From assembly GCF_005217615.1 (NCBI RefSeq), contig NZ_SZNK01000001.1, positions 1,693,501 through 1,757,500 on the forward strand: DNA of 64,000 nucleotides. The letters are read 5' to 3'. Position 1 is the stretch's first letter; every line of letters starts with the position of its first letter. The notes under the pieces are model-generated. The model had not been told where the DNA came from. It did not search any database and saw only the letters and a program-made list of their open reading frames with translations. This document shows positions 1-8,775 of the stretch, one piece after another. The DNA is from Brevibacillus antibioticus (lineage in GTDB: Bacteria > Bacillota > Bacilli > Brevibacillales > Brevibacillaceae). The translations under genes and the position numbers were made by a program.

Positions 1-100
1 CTGTAATGAGAGAGTTCCATTTGCGTAAGAATGCCACTGATCCATGAGGGATTGGGAAGGTGAAATGGAGCGATGATCCTAAAGCCAGGAGACCTGCCTA
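1..100 (+). promoter_or_regulatory. Cobalamin (B12) riboswitch, 3' part, cut by window edge
   Basis: The window opens with CTGTAATGAG, which fits the end of the conserved GCCACTGTAA core, followed by a CCACTGATCC element and a B12 box (AGCCAGGAGACCTGCC, about 83-98). The 5' half lies outside the window. The same elements recur in the complete switch at 3812-3992, which confirms the identity. A perfect 8-bp hairpin (150-169) and an intrinsic terminator (188-222) lie between the aptamer and nrdI. Known B12 switches of this layout end transcription when adenosyl- or methylcobalamin binds, so nrdIEF should be repressed by B12. Confidence 0.9.
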
Positions 101-187
101 ACCGCTTGCACTGTTTACCCTACGGGAGATAGGGAAGTGTTCGAGCGCTCAATTCGCGTTGGCGAATTGCTAGATGGAAGTCATCAC

Positions 188-222
188 GCGCATTCGGCAT
201 GTAAACGTCGGATGCGCTTTTA
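188..222 (+). terminator. Riboswitch-controlled intrinsic terminator before nrdI
   Basis: The arms GCGCATtCG (188-196) and CGgATGCGC (209-217) pair, and a TTTT run follows. The position between the B12 aptamer and the first gene makes this the likely expression platform. Confidence 0.75.
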
Positions 223-267
223 CTTTGGCTAAATAACATACATACAGAGTAAAAATAGCAGGATAGG

Positions 268-636
268 ATGAGGGACATGCTAATCGCTTATGATTCAAAA
301 ACAGGAAACGTCCGAAGATTCGTCAACAAAATAAATTTGCCACATGTGGAAATTGATCAAGATATGGTGCTGGACGAGCCATTCATTTTGATCACATACA
401 CGACGGGATTCGGACAAGTGCCGGAGAAGGTGGCGACGTTCCTGAAGCGAAATCATGTCCATCTGCGCGGAGTATCCGCCAGCGGTAACCGCAACTGGGG
501 AACCAGCTTTGCCAAAAGCGCGGATACGATCGCGAGCCAATATGGTGTTCCGGTGATTTCTAAGTTTGAACTGTCCGGTACCGGCCGTGACGTGGAACAA
601 TTTACGAGTGGGGTGGCAGCAATTGCGGCATATTGA
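268..636 (+). CDS. nrdI: NrdI, flavodoxin-like class Ib RNR accessory protein
   Basis: NrdI is a small FMN flavodoxin that supplies the oxidant used to build the dimanganese-tyrosyl radical in NrdF. The protein starts MRDMLIAYDSKTGNVRRFV, and the AYDSKTGNV stretch is the phosphate-binding loop typical of NrdI. Further on, TYTTGFGQVP and SASGNRNWGTSF match the flavin-contacting loops of the family. The length of 122 aa is normal. ATG 268 is given as start. ATG 277 is an equally good choice, because AGGATAGG (260-267) is spaced well for it and B. subtilis NrdI begins near there. It is the first gene of nrdI-nrdE-nrdF and its 3' end overlaps nrdE, which suggests coupled translation. Confidence 0.93.
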   Translation: MRDMLIAYDSKTGNVRRFVNKINLPHVEIDQDMVLDEPFILITYTTGFGQVPEKVATFLKRNHVHLRGVSASGNRNWGTSFAKSADTIASQYGVPVISKFELSGTGRDVEQFTSGVAAIAAY

Positions 637-2707
637 ATTGAACAACGAACTGATGCAGCGTGGCAATGACGGATTTTATCAACTGGAAAAGGATCGGGAA
701 GCGGTTGCGGTCTTCATGGAAGAAGTGCAGTCCAACACGATGACTTTTGGCAGTGTCAAAGAACGCATGGACTATTTGATCGAGAATGACTTCTATGAAA
801 ACGTCTATGAAACATACACGGTTGAGCAGGTTGATGAAGTTTTCCGTTTGGCCTATGACGTCGATTTTCAATTTGCTTCGTATATGGCTATCTCCAAATT
901 TTATAAAGATTACGCTTTGAAAACGAACGATAAATCGATGTACTTGGAGCAGTATCCAGACCGGGTGGCCGTTGTGGCACTGTCCCTTGGACAGGGTGAC
1001 TTTGAGCTCGCCAAGCGTTTAACGGTCTCCATGATGGATCAACGCCTGCAGCCGGCGACGCCAACCTTCCTGAACGCAGGCAAAAGCCGCAGGGGAGAAA
1101 TGGTTTCCTGCTTCTTGCTCGAAATGGATGATTCACTGAATTCCATCAACTTTATTTTGGGAACTTGTATGCAGCTATCCAAAATTGGCGGCGGTGTAGC
1201 CGTGAACCTGTCCAAGCTTCGCGGACGAGGAGAGCCGATCAAAGGCGTCGAGGGCGCGGCAAAAGGTGTCATGCCGGTTCTCAAGCTGTTGGAAGATGCG
1301 TTTTCCTACGCAGATCAAATGGGGCAACGCAAAGGGTCAGGTGCAGCGTACTACAACATCTTTGGCTGGGATATCAACGAGTTTCTCGATTGCAAAAAAA
1401 TCAATGCCGATGAAAAAGCACGCATCAAAACATTGTCCATCGGCCTAATCGTACCAAACGTGTTCTACAAGCTGGCTGAAGAAAACAAGCCACTGACTGT
1501 GTTTGCTCCATACTCCGTGTACAAAGAATACGGTGTGCATCTGGATGATATGGACCTCGATGACATGTACGAGGAGCTCTTGGCAAACGATCGCGTCAAG
1601 AAAAAGACCGTGATGAGCGCACGAGAGATGTTGACGAAAATCGCGATGATCCAAATGGAATCGGGCTATCCGTACATCATGAACAAAACGAATGCGAACA
1701 ACAACCATGCCCTAAAAGATCTCGGTTCGGTGAAAATGTCCAACCTATGCACGGAAATCTTCCAGCTGCAGGAGACTTCGACGATCACCAATTACGGCGA
1801 GATGGATATCATCCGTCGCGATATTAGCTGCAATCTGGCATCACTCAATATCGTCAACGTGATGGAACGCAAAATGGTCCGTGAATCCGTCCACGAAGGA
1901 ATCGAAGCGATTACTGCCGTAAGTGACATGACCCGTGTAGAAAACGCTCCGGGCGTTCAAAAAGCAAACAGTGAGCTGCACTCAGTAGGGCTCGGTGCGA
2001 TGAATTTGAACGGTTATCTGGCAAAGAACAGAATCGCCTACGAGAGTGAAGAAGCCAAGGATTTCGCTCGTACGTTTTTCATGATGATGAACTTCTACTC
2101 CTTGGAAAAAAGCATGGAAATTGCCAAGGAAACAGGCAAGACCTTCTTGGGCTTTGAACAATCGGAATATGCAAAAGGCACTTATTTTAACAAGTACATG
2201 ACAAACGATTACAGCCCACGGACGGAAAAAGCAAAGCTTCTCTTTGAAGGAATGCACATTCCGACGCCAGCGGATTGGGCGGAACTACAACAAAAGGTGC
2301 AAAAGTATGGCGTTTACCATGCGTACCGTTTGGCGATCGCACCAACACAGAGCATTTCCTACATTCAGAATGCAACTTCTAGCGTGATGCCAATCGTCGA
2401 GCATATCGAAACGAGAACGTATGCCAACTCTACGACGTACTACCCGATGCCGTACTTGTCGCAGGAAAACTATTTCTACTACAAATCGGCGTATGTGATC
2501 GATCAATTCAAAGTGATTGATCTGATTGCCGAAATTCAAGAGCACATCGACCAAGGAATTTCGACTGTACTGCACGTGAACAGCAACATTTCAACCAGAG
2601 AACTAGCTCGCTACTACATTTACGCAGCGAAAAAAGGTCTGAAGTCACTCTACTATACGCGTACGAAGCATTTGACCGTAGAAGAGTGCATTAGCTGCGC
2701 GATTTAG
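623..2707 (+). CDS. nrdE: Class Ib ribonucleoside-diphosphate reductase, large subunit
   Basis: This is the catalytic alpha subunit, which reduces ribonucleoside diphosphates to deoxyribonucleotides together with NrdF. Visible landmarks are MVSCFLLEMDDS (redox cysteine), NLCTEIF (active-site N-x-C-x-E), ISCNLASLN (second redox cysteine), SIGLGAMNLNG-like and YAN/TYYPMP segments, and a C-terminal CISCAI, the CxxC pair that passes electrons from NrdH or thioredoxin. TTG 623 is the best start: GGGGTGG precedes it, and the resulting N-terminus (RHIELNNELM) aligns with B. subtilis NrdE (WIQLNNEIM). The gene then overlaps nrdI by 14 bases. An open upstream extension to 566 is unlikely to be used. 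The length of about 694 aa is normal. Confidence 0.93.
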   Translation: MRHIELNNELMQRGNDGFYQLEKDREAVAVFMEEVQSNTMTFGSVKERMDYLIENDFYENVYETYTVEQVDEVFRLAYDVDFQFASYMAISKFYKDYALKTNDKSMYLEQYPDRVAVVALSLGQGDFELAKRLTVSMMDQRLQPATPTFLNAGKSRRGEMVSCFLLEMDDSLNSINFILGTCMQLSKIGGGVAVNLSKLRGRGEPIKGVEGAAKGVMPVLKLLEDAFSYADQMGQRKGSGAAYYNIFGWDINEFLDCKKINADEKARIKTLSIGLIVPNVFYKLAEENKPLTVFAPYSVYKEYGVHLDDMDLDDMYEELLANDRVKKKTVMSAREMLTKIAMIQMESGYPYIMNKTNANNNHALKDLGSVKMSNLCTEIFQLQETSTITNYGEMDIIRRDISCNLASLNIVNVMERKMVRESVHEGIEAITAVSDMTRVENAPGVQKANSELHSVGLGAMNLNGYLAKNRIAYESEEAKDFARTFFMMMNFYSLEKSMEIAKETGKTFLGFEQSEYAKGTYFNKYMTNDYSPRTEKAKLLFEGMHIPTPADWAELQQKVQKYGVYHAYRLAIAPTQSISYIQNATSSVMPIVEHIETRTYANSTTYYPMPYLSQENYFYYKSAYVIDQFKVIDLIAEIQEHIDQGISTVLHVNSNISTRELARYYIYAAKKGLKSLYYTRTKHLTVEECISCAI

Positions 2708-2762
2708 TGAACGAGATTCATAAAAGGAAAAGCATCAAGCAAAAAGAGAAGAGGAACGCCAT

Positions 2763-3713
2763 ATGAAAGCAGTCAATTGGAACAGGCCGGACGACGATTT
2801 TACGATGACGTTTTGGAATCAAAACATCATGCAGTTTTGGACGGATGATGAGATTCCGCTGTCAGATGACAAGATGGCCTGGATGGAGCTCAGTGCGACT
2901 GAACGGGAAACGTATAAAAAGGTATTGGGCGGTCTCACCTTGCTGGATACGGTTCAGGGTGGAGTAGGGATGCCGAAGATCATGGAGCATGTTGATGGAC
3001 TACAAAGAAAAGCGGTTCTCGCCTTCATGGGCATGATGGAGCAAATCCATGCCAAATCGTACAGCAGTATCTTTACAACGCTGGCATCGACAGAAGAGAT
3101 TGATGGTATTTTTTCGTGGGTAGAAAACAATCCACATCTGCAAAAGAAAGCGGCCCTCATCTCTAAACGCTATCATGAAATCGAGAAACCGAAAGACTTG
3201 TACATGGCGATGGTAGCGTCCGTCTTCCTGGAAAGCTATTTGTTTTACAGCGGCTTCTTCTATCCGCTCTATTTGGCGGGGCAAGGAAAGATGACAAGCA
3301 GCGGGGAAATTATCGACCTGATTGTTCGCGACGAGAGCATCCACGGACTCTATGTTGGCGTTCTCGCGCAAGAAGTCTATCAAGGTCTGAGTGTGGTCGA
3401 GCAGACCGCAGCAAAAGAGGAGCTGTATGCCCTTTTGCATGAGCTGCAAGAAAATGAAGAGGCCTATACGACCTCGTTGTATACGGAAATCGGATTGGCT
3501 GACGAGGTTCATGCTTACGTGCGCTACAACGCGAACAAAGCATTGATGAATCTGGGGCTGGACCCGCTATTCCCGGAGGAAGAAGTGAACCCGATCGTGC
3601 TGAACGGCATTCGCACACAGACGAAGCAGCATGACTTCTTCTCGAAAAAAGGAAATGGTTATGTCCGTACGTTAAACGTAGAGCCGTTGACCGATGATGA
3701 TTTTATATTTTAG
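2763..3713 (+). CDS. nrdF: Class Ib ribonucleoside-diphosphate reductase, small subunit
   Basis: This is the beta subunit that houses the dimetal centre and tyrosyl radical. The ferritin-like ligand pattern is visible: an Asp in TLLDTVQGG, Glu and His in [13 protein letters not shown] (which also carries the radical Tyr), a Glu in [12 protein letters not shown], and Glu/His in [12 protein letters not shown]. The length of 316 aa is normal for NrdF. An AGAAGAGGAA purine stretch precedes ATG 2763, and the gene follows nrdE after 55 bases, so it shares the riboswitch-controlled transcript. No nrdH glutaredoxin is present in this operon. Confidence 0.95.
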   Translation: MKAVNWNRPDDDFTMTFWNQNIMQFWTDDEIPLSDDKMAWMELSATERETYKKVLGGLTLLDTVQGGVGMPKIMEHVDGLQRKAVLAFMGMMEQIHAKSYSSIFTTLASTEEIDGIFSWVENNPHLQKKAALISKRYHEIEKPKDLYMAMVASVFLESYLFYSGFFYPLYLAGQGKMTSSGEIIDLIVRDESIHGLYVGVLAQEVYQGLSVVEQTAAKEELYALLHELQENEEAYTTSLYTEIGLADEVHAYVRYNANKALMNLGLDPLFPEEEVNPIVLNGIRTQTKQHDFFSKKGNGYVRTLNVEPLTDDDFIF

Positions 3714-3811
3714 TATGACAAAAAATGGATTTTGTGTTACGGTATGAACAGTATGCTGCCCTGCTAGTTTTTGGGGGCACTTCACAGAACCATGACAACT
3801 TCATAGGAGTG

Positions 3812-3992
3812 GGAACAGGTTCTTTGGTTATCAAGTTTGACCAAGGATGAAAAGGGAAGTCGGTGAGAATCCGACACGGTCCCGCCACTGTATGAGGGGA
3901 GTCGGCACATCGATCAGCCACTGATCCAAACGGATTGGGAAGGCATGTGCAGACGATGATCCCAAAGTCAGGAGACCTGCCTGTTTCGACGA
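3812..3992 (+). promoter_or_regulatory. Cobalamin riboswitch upstream of metE
   Basis: The aptamer is complete. The core GGGAAGTCGGTGAGAATCC continues into CGGTCCCGCCACTGTA (to about 3892), then come a CCACTGATCC element (3918-3928) and the B12 box AGTCAGGAGACCTGCC (about 3965-3980). The following CCTACGGGAGATAGGG hairpin also occurs after the nrd switch. It controls metE, the B12-independent methionine synthase, which is the classic target of this riboswitch. The 100 bases between nrdF and the aptamer hold no gene. Confidence 0.95.
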
Positions 3993-4052
3993 CACTGCTT
4001 AACCTACGGGAGATAGGGAGGTGTTAGGATGCTGTGATCTCAGTGCTTATTT

Positions 4053-4096
4053 GGCATTTCTAACGTTCTTTTTGATCGTTGGAGATGCCTTTTTTA
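4053..4096 (+). terminator. Riboswitch-controlled terminator before metE
   Basis: The arms GGCATtTC..ACG and CGT..GAgATGCC flank a T-rich loop, and seven T follow (4090-4096). This is the likely off-state hairpin of the metE B12 riboswitch. Confidence 0.8.
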
Positions 4097-4143
4097 TTGG
4101 GCGGATTCAAGTCAAGATCGAATAAAGAATGGAGAGGAAGCTC

Positions 4144-6426
4144 ATGAAAAGCAGCAATTTGGGATATCCACGGATCGGGAAGAACCGCGAGTGGAAAAAG
4201 GCATTAGAAGCATTTTGGGCAGGCACTATCGATGAGGCAAGCCTGGTACAGCAAATGGAGCAAATCCGTCACCAAAACCTGTTGCGTCAGCAGGAAAAAG
4301 GGGTCGAGCTGATCCCTGTGGGTGACTTTACGTACTACGATCATATGCTGGATATGGCAGTGATGTTTGGAATGGTCCCCAAGCGTTATGAATACGAGGG
4401 AGGCCCGGTTTCATTAGCCACATACTTCGCCATGGCTCGCGGTTCGAAGGAAGCTGTCGCCAGCGAAATGACGAAATGGTTTAACACGAACTATCATTAT
4501 ATCGTCCCGGAGTTCGGTGAACGACAACCAGCCATAACCGAGAACAAGCCTCTTCAGGCCTATTTGGAGGCCAAAGAAAAGTTTGGCATCATCGGAAAGC
4601 CTGTCATTGTAGGCCCGTATTCATTTGTCAAATTGTCTAAAGGATATGAAAAAAACGAATTTGAAAACATCGTGGATCAACTCGTACCGCTCTACATTGA
4701 CATTCTCCGGGAGTTGGAGCTGCACGGCGTGGAATGGGTGCAAATCGATGAGCCTGCATTTGTGCTGGATGTGTCGGAGCATGATCGCGCCATTATCAAA
4801 CGTATCTATGCGCAAATCGGTCAAGCACTATCGCATCTACAATGCATGCTGCAAACCTATTTTGAAGCGGTGGATTGGTACGAGGAGCTGGTCTCCTTAC
4901 CAGTAAAAGGAATCGGCCTTGATTTTGTACACGGAGTGAAGCGTAATCTGACCAATCTGAAAAGACACGGGTTTCCAGCAGACAAGATTCTCGCAGCGGG
5001 AGTCATCGGCGGCCGAAACATATGGCGTGCGTCTATTGAGGAGAAATGGGAGCTGGTCAAAGAAATTACCGAGATCGTTCCACTCGAAAAGCTGTGGTTG
5101 CAGCCGTCCAGTAGTTTGTTGCATGTACCTGTAACGGTTGAAGCAGAGAGCGACTTGCCAGAGGAAGTCATGCCCGCATTGGCGTTTTCCGACGAAAAGC
5201 TGGGGGAAGTACAGCTCTTAGTCCAAGGATTCCGATATGGTAAGTATGTCATTTCGAAAGAGATCGCTCAAAATGAAGCGGACTTGCTGAAGCTGGCATT
5301 ATCTCCTGCGAGGAATCGTCAAGAAGTGAAGGATGCTTTACGTCAAATCGCTGCTGCAAAACTTGAAAGAAGTGTTCCTTATCTCGAACGCCGAGAGATT
5401 CAACAAAATACGTGGAAGTTGCCACTGTTGCCAACTACTACAATCGGAAGCTTCCCGCAGACGGCGGAGGTCCGCCAAGCCCGACAGCAGTTTAAAAAAG
5501 GGAACTGGACAGTGGAGCAATACGATGGTTTCATTCAGACGCAAATCAAGGAATGGATCGACATACAAGAAGAGCTCGGTCTGGATGTCCTCGTCCATGG
5601 TGAGTTCGAACGAACCGATATGGTTGAGTATTTTGGCGAAAAGCTCGATGGCTTTTTGTTCACGAAAAACGGCTGGGTGCAGTCATATGGCTCGCGCTGC
5701 GTGAAGCCACCTATTATTTACGGAGATGTGGAGTTTGTAGCACCGATGACGGTCAAGGAAAGTGTGTATGCAAAATCATTGACCGCCAAACCAATGAAGG
5801 GTATGTTAACTGGCCCTGCAACGATTCTGAATTGGTCGTTTTCTCGAGTCGATGTCTCCAGACAAGAAGTGTGCGAACAAATCGCGTTGGCATTGCGAAA
5901 AGAAGTAGAAGCCTTGGAAGAAGCGGGGATTCTCATGATTCAAGTCGATGAACCAGCGCTGCGCGAAGGACTTCCGCTCAAAAAAGAAGAGCAGGCAGCT
6001 TATCTCGAGTGGGCTGTCAGAGCGTTTCGTCTAGCGACCTCCACCGTTGCGCCGAGCACCCAGATTCATACACATATGTGCTATTGCGAATTCCATGATT
6101 TTATGGATGTCATCAGCGAACTCGATGCCGATGTGATTTCGATTGAAACTTCCCGCAGCCACGGAGAGCTCGTGTCTGTGTTCGAAACAGGTACGTATGA
6201 CAAAGGCATCGGGCTTGGCGTATACGACATCCATAGCCCTCGAATTCCAGCTGTCTCTGAAATGGAAGATATGGTAGCACGAGGTGTACAAGTACTTCCA
6301 CCCGATCAATTCTGGATTAACCCGGATTGCGGGCTGAAGACGAGAGGGAGAGAAGAAACCGTTCAGTCATTACGAAACATGGTTGAGGCAACGAAGGCGA
6401 TTCGAATTCGTTTGACAGCCCAGTAG
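4144..6426 (+). CDS. metE: Cobalamin-independent methionine synthase
   Basis: This enzyme transfers a methyl group from 5-methyltetrahydropteroyl-triglutamate to homocysteine without B12. The N-terminus SSNLGYPRIGKNREWKKALE and the C-terminal catalytic half starting near LPTTTIGSFPQTAEVR are typical. The zinc ligands are visible as IHTHMCYCEF (His and Cys) and INPDCGLKTR (Cys). ATG 4144 is chosen because GGAGAGG (4131-4137) lies 6 bases upstream; ATG 4129 would place the SD inside the gene. The protein of about 760 aa is full length. It is controlled by the upstream B12 riboswitch, so a B12-dependent MetH probably exists elsewhere. Confidence 0.97.
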   Translation: MKSSNLGYPRIGKNREWKKALEAFWAGTIDEASLVQQMEQIRHQNLLRQQEKGVELIPVGDFTYYDHMLDMAVMFGMVPKRYEYEGGPVSLATYFAMARGSKEAVASEMTKWFNTNYHYIVPEFGERQPAITENKPLQAYLEAKEKFGIIGKPVIVGPYSFVKLSKGYEKNEFENIVDQLVPLYIDILRELELHGVEWVQIDEPAFVLDVSEHDRAIIKRIYAQIGQALSHLQCMLQTYFEAVDWYEELVSLPVKGIGLDFVHGVKRNLTNLKRHGFPADKILAAGVIGGRNIWRASIEEKWELVKEITEIVPLEKLWLQPSSSLLHVPVTVEAESDLPEEVMPALAFSDEKLGEVQLLVQGFRYGKYVISKEIAQNEADLLKLALSPARNRQEVKDALRQIAAAKLERSVPYLERREIQQNTWKLPLLPTTTIGSFPQTAEVRQARQQFKKGNWTVEQYDGFIQTQIKEWIDIQEELGLDVLVHGEFERTDMVEYFGEKLDGFLFTKNGWVQSYGSRCVKPPIIYGDVEFVAPMTVKESVYAKSLTAKPMKGMLTGPATILNWSFSRVDVSRQEVCEQIALALRKEVEALEEAGILMIQVDEPALREGLPLKKEEQAAYLEWAVRAFRLATSTVAPSTQIHTHMCYCEFHDFMDVISELDADVISIETSRSHGELVSVFETGTYDKGIGLGVYDIHSPRIPAVSEMEDMVARGVQVLPPDQFWINPDCGLKTRGREETVQSLRNMVEATKAIRIRLTAQ

Positions 6427-6440
6427 GAGAGGAGCACACG

Positions 6441-6935
6441 ATGAGAGGACCCTCACAAATGATGACAGATGCACGGCCGATCCAACAATCGAGAACCTTC
6501 TTGACTGATCTCGTCTTGCCACCGGATACCAATCACCACCATACTATTTTCGGTGGGAAAGTCATGGCATACGTAGATAAAATCGCCTGCATCGCAGCAA
6601 TGCGACATTGCCGTATGCCTGTTGTCACTGCGTCCAGCGATTCCTTCGATTTTCTCGCGCCAATCAAGACAGGGGAAGCGATCAACCTGGAGGCATATGT
6701 CACCTGGACCCATAAGACATCGATGGAAGTATTCGTGAGAGTGGAAGCGGAGAACTTGTTGACCGGGGAAAAGCGCATGACAGCACGCGCGTATCTGACG
6801 ATGATTGCCCTCGACGATCATGGAAAGCCGACAATCGTACCTGGTGTCATTCCTGATACAGAAGAAGAGCGCATCCAGTATGAAAAAGCGAAGGAACGCC
6901 ATGTATTGAGAAGGAAGCGGAAGGTAGAGATGTAA
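6441..6935 (+). CDS. Hotdog-fold acyl-CoA thioesterase
   Basis: This is a 164-aa single-domain hotdog protein of the cytosolic acyl-CoA hydrolase (YkhA/YciA-like) group, which cleaves fatty acyl-CoA to free acid and CoA. Conserved features are LPPDTNHHHTIFGGKVMAYVDKIACIAA, with the HxxxFGG active-site loop and following helix, and SSDSFDFLAPIKTGE. The C-terminus is a charged tail of Lys and Arg. AGGAGAGGAGC precedes ATG 6441. It lies 14 bases after metE and is closed by a strong terminator, so it may be cotranscribed with metE. Substrate chain length cannot be read from the sequence. Confidence 0.88.
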   Translation: MRGPSQMMTDARPIQQSRTFLTDLVLPPDTNHHHTIFGGKVMAYVDKIACIAAMRHCRMPVVTASSDSFDFLAPIKTGEAINLEAYVTWTHKTSMEVFVRVEAENLLTGEKRMTARAYLTMIALDDHGKPTIVPGVIPDTEEERIQYEKAKERHVLRRKRKVEM

Positions 6936-6956
6936 GAAGGAACCCCCTACTACAGA

Positions 6957-7010
6957 GAAGCCTCCGGTAAACTTGCTTGTGGCAGGTTACCGAAGGCTTC
7001 TTTCTTTTAT
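6957..7010 (+). terminator. Intrinsic terminator
   Basis: A long stem (GAAGCCTCCGGTAAAC pairing with GGTTACCGAAGGCTTC, minor bulge) is followed by TTTCTTTT. It closes the metE-thioesterase unit. The remaining bases to 7165 show no gene. Confidence 0.9.
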
Positions 7011-7165
7011 TTGCATGCATACACCCTTTTCAAAAATTCAAAATGACTTCATGAACTCAGCTAATTCATCTTGGTCGGCTCCGTCATAGTGCCAATGACA
7101 GGCGATTTCTTCTGCTTGCTCTTGTCATGGTGGTAAACTCATACTGCATGATGCTGTAGCCCTCC

Positions 7166-7618
7166 TTAGAGCATCCCTTGCCGTAGCTCTTCTGTAAACT
7201 GCTGGACTAGCTTGGGTCTACCGTGGAACTGAGCAGGGGTATTTTGAAAAAGTGTGACTTCCCATTTATCTCCTTGCTTTACGGCTACGAGCGTCTGATG
7301 CGTATTTAATGTGGGGTCCAGCTTGCTTTTTCCTGGTGGAATCATGCCTGCTATTGCTCGGACGATACCAACTTCTTCGCTCAACAACCGTACCGACCGG
7401 ATTTTATAAACAAAGGGAGGTGTTTGATGATGGGAGAAGATTTCGTCGAGATGACTGAAAATCTCGTCACGCCCAATGATCTGACTGCCATCAAAGCCAA
7501 TCAATTCACCTTCTGTCGCAAAAGGAGTGGACATACCGGTAGCACTGCGATCATTCCAGCCTGTGATGAGTTGCTCATAAAGGGTGTGGATCGCATTTTC
7601 GCTTGTTGTTTTTTGCAT
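7166..7618 (-). CDS. SnoaL/NTF2-like (SgcJ/EcaC-type) protein
   Basis: This protein of about 150 aa resembles the SgcJ/EcaC group of the NTF2-like superfamily, small cone-shaped proteins that act as enzymes or ligand binders. The start ATG 7618 gives MQKTTSENAIHTLYEQLITGWN and is preceded by AGGAGGAAAC at good distance; an ATG 24 bases upstream lacks this. Typical family features are a helical N-terminus, the FATEGELIGFDGSQIIGRDEI segment, and a C-terminal sheet with a TLVAVKQGDKWEVTLFQNTP motif. It stands alone on the minus strand. No reaction can be assigned. Confidence 0.75.
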   Translation of the reverse strand: MQKTTSENAIHTLYEQLITGWNDRSATGMSTPFATEGELIGFDGSQIIGRDEIFSHLDEIFSHHQTPPFVYKIRSVRLLSEEVGIVRAIAGMIPPGKSKLDPTLNTHQTLVAVKQGDKWEVTLFQNTPAQFHGRPKLVQQFTEELRQGML

Positions 7619-7727
7619 GTTTGTTTCCTCCTGCTTTACCAATTAGAAGATAGCGTATCATAATTGATCTTTTGCATGCAAAAAAGCCGCTGTCTTTCTC
7701 ATCGTGCTAATTGATAGCAAGAACTTT

Positions 7728-7757
7728 TTGTGTTATCTGGGAAAAAAGTAATATAAT
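7728..7757 (+). promoter_or_regulatory. Candidate sigma-A promoter of the AAA/radical-SAM cassette
   Basis: A perfect TATAAT (7752-7757) lies 18 bases after a weak -35 TTGTGT (7728-7733) and about 28 bases upstream of the first start codon of the cassette. Confidence 0.55.
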
Positions 7758-7784
7758 AGCATAATGATAAAGGGGGAAACGTAT

Positions 7785-8762
7785 ATGGATACACAAGATG
7801 AGACTGTCAAAGAAATTAACGCCAAAATCAGGACGTTATGGAAAAGTGTCATTGTTTTTGGTCTTTTTACTATTGTAGGCATTTTTGCCGGAAATGTCAT
7901 TCTCATTCTTATTTCATTGTTATTTGTGATTGGTGGCGTTTGGGGAATTGGGAAATTTAAGAAAACGCTACAAAATCAATTAACGGATTATCAACCTGGA
8001 AAAGGATTTTCGTTTTTTCGTAACACGGGAGAGCAAAAGATTAAGCACATTACATATGTCCAGTATGGGTTAGCTGGACTTATCCTTGTTTGCGTCCTAT
8101 TTAATATAAGTACTTTTTATGCAATCTCTTCTGGAATCACTGTTATTTTAGTACTACAGTTCATATTTAAGAGACGAATTTCGCTCCATACGAAAATTGA
8201 TGATGCTTCCTTGTTTGAATTAGAAGAAATCGGAATTATTACTTCAAAGGATATTGTCAATGCCTTGTATAAGGATTTTGAGAGTTGGACGAATGTACAG
8301 CCGGGAAACAAAGTCTTTCTCGTCAAGCAAGATGCACTTGTTTGTATCGCGATGAATGAGAACTTGAAAGCTGTACGAAGGGAATGGCAGCTTCGTGATA
8401 TTAAAAAGTTGGGTCTATTAGGGGGAGGGAATGATGGACAAGGATTGCTCCTATTTCTTGGGATCTCCCAAGATGAAGTCATACGCTTAAAAATGGAAGG
8501 TAGTAGCTTTCAGGATTCACCAGAACAATTCATGACCTACTTTTTACAAGCACTGGATAAAGCACACCTGTCGACTCAAGTGGACAATGTCAAGAATACC
8601 CGAGATGGAAGGTACCTACAAACATCGGAGAATCATAATATGTCCACCCCGCCTTCTCCTAGCACAAACAATAGAAAATTGGATATCGAGGTAACTGACG
8701 TAACTGCATCGACGAAAATGGAGCGATCGAGTAGTAATGGCGGGCGTATCTTGGATTTGTAG
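7785..8762 (+). CDS. Membrane protein with cytoplasmic domain, first gene of cassette
   Basis: I do not recognise a named family. ATG 7785 is preceded by AGGGGG (7771-7776). The protein of about 325 aa has two hydrophobic hairpins, at about residues 22-55 and 88-127 (VIVFGLFTIVGIFAGNVILI and YGLAGLILVCVLFNISTFYA), so probably four membrane passes. A soluble domain of about 120 residues follows (FESWTNVQPGNKVFLVKQDALVCIAMNENL...), whose short beta-rich, PH-like look is only suggestive. A Ser/Thr/Asn-rich, probably disordered tail closes it. Its end overlaps the region of the next gene's SD, and four genes follow in the same direction with tiny gaps. It may anchor the ATPase complex at the membrane; that is inference. 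Confidence 0.75.
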   Translation: MDTQDETVKEINAKIRTLWKSVIVFGLFTIVGIFAGNVILILISLLFVIGGVWGIGKFKKTLQNQLTDYQPGKGFSFFRNTGEQKIKHITYVQYGLAGLILVCVLFNISTFYAISSGITVILVLQFIFKRRISLHTKIDDASLFELEEIGIITSKDIVNALYKDFESWTNVQPGNKVFLVKQDALVCIAMNENLKAVRREWQLRDIKKLGLLGGGNDGQGLLLFLGISQDEVIRLKMEGSSFQDSPEQFMTYFLQALDKAHLSTQVDNVKNTRDGRYLQTSENHNMSTPPSPSTNNRKLDIEVTDVTASTKMERSSSNGGRILDL

Positions 8763-8775
8763 GAGGAAATCGAGC

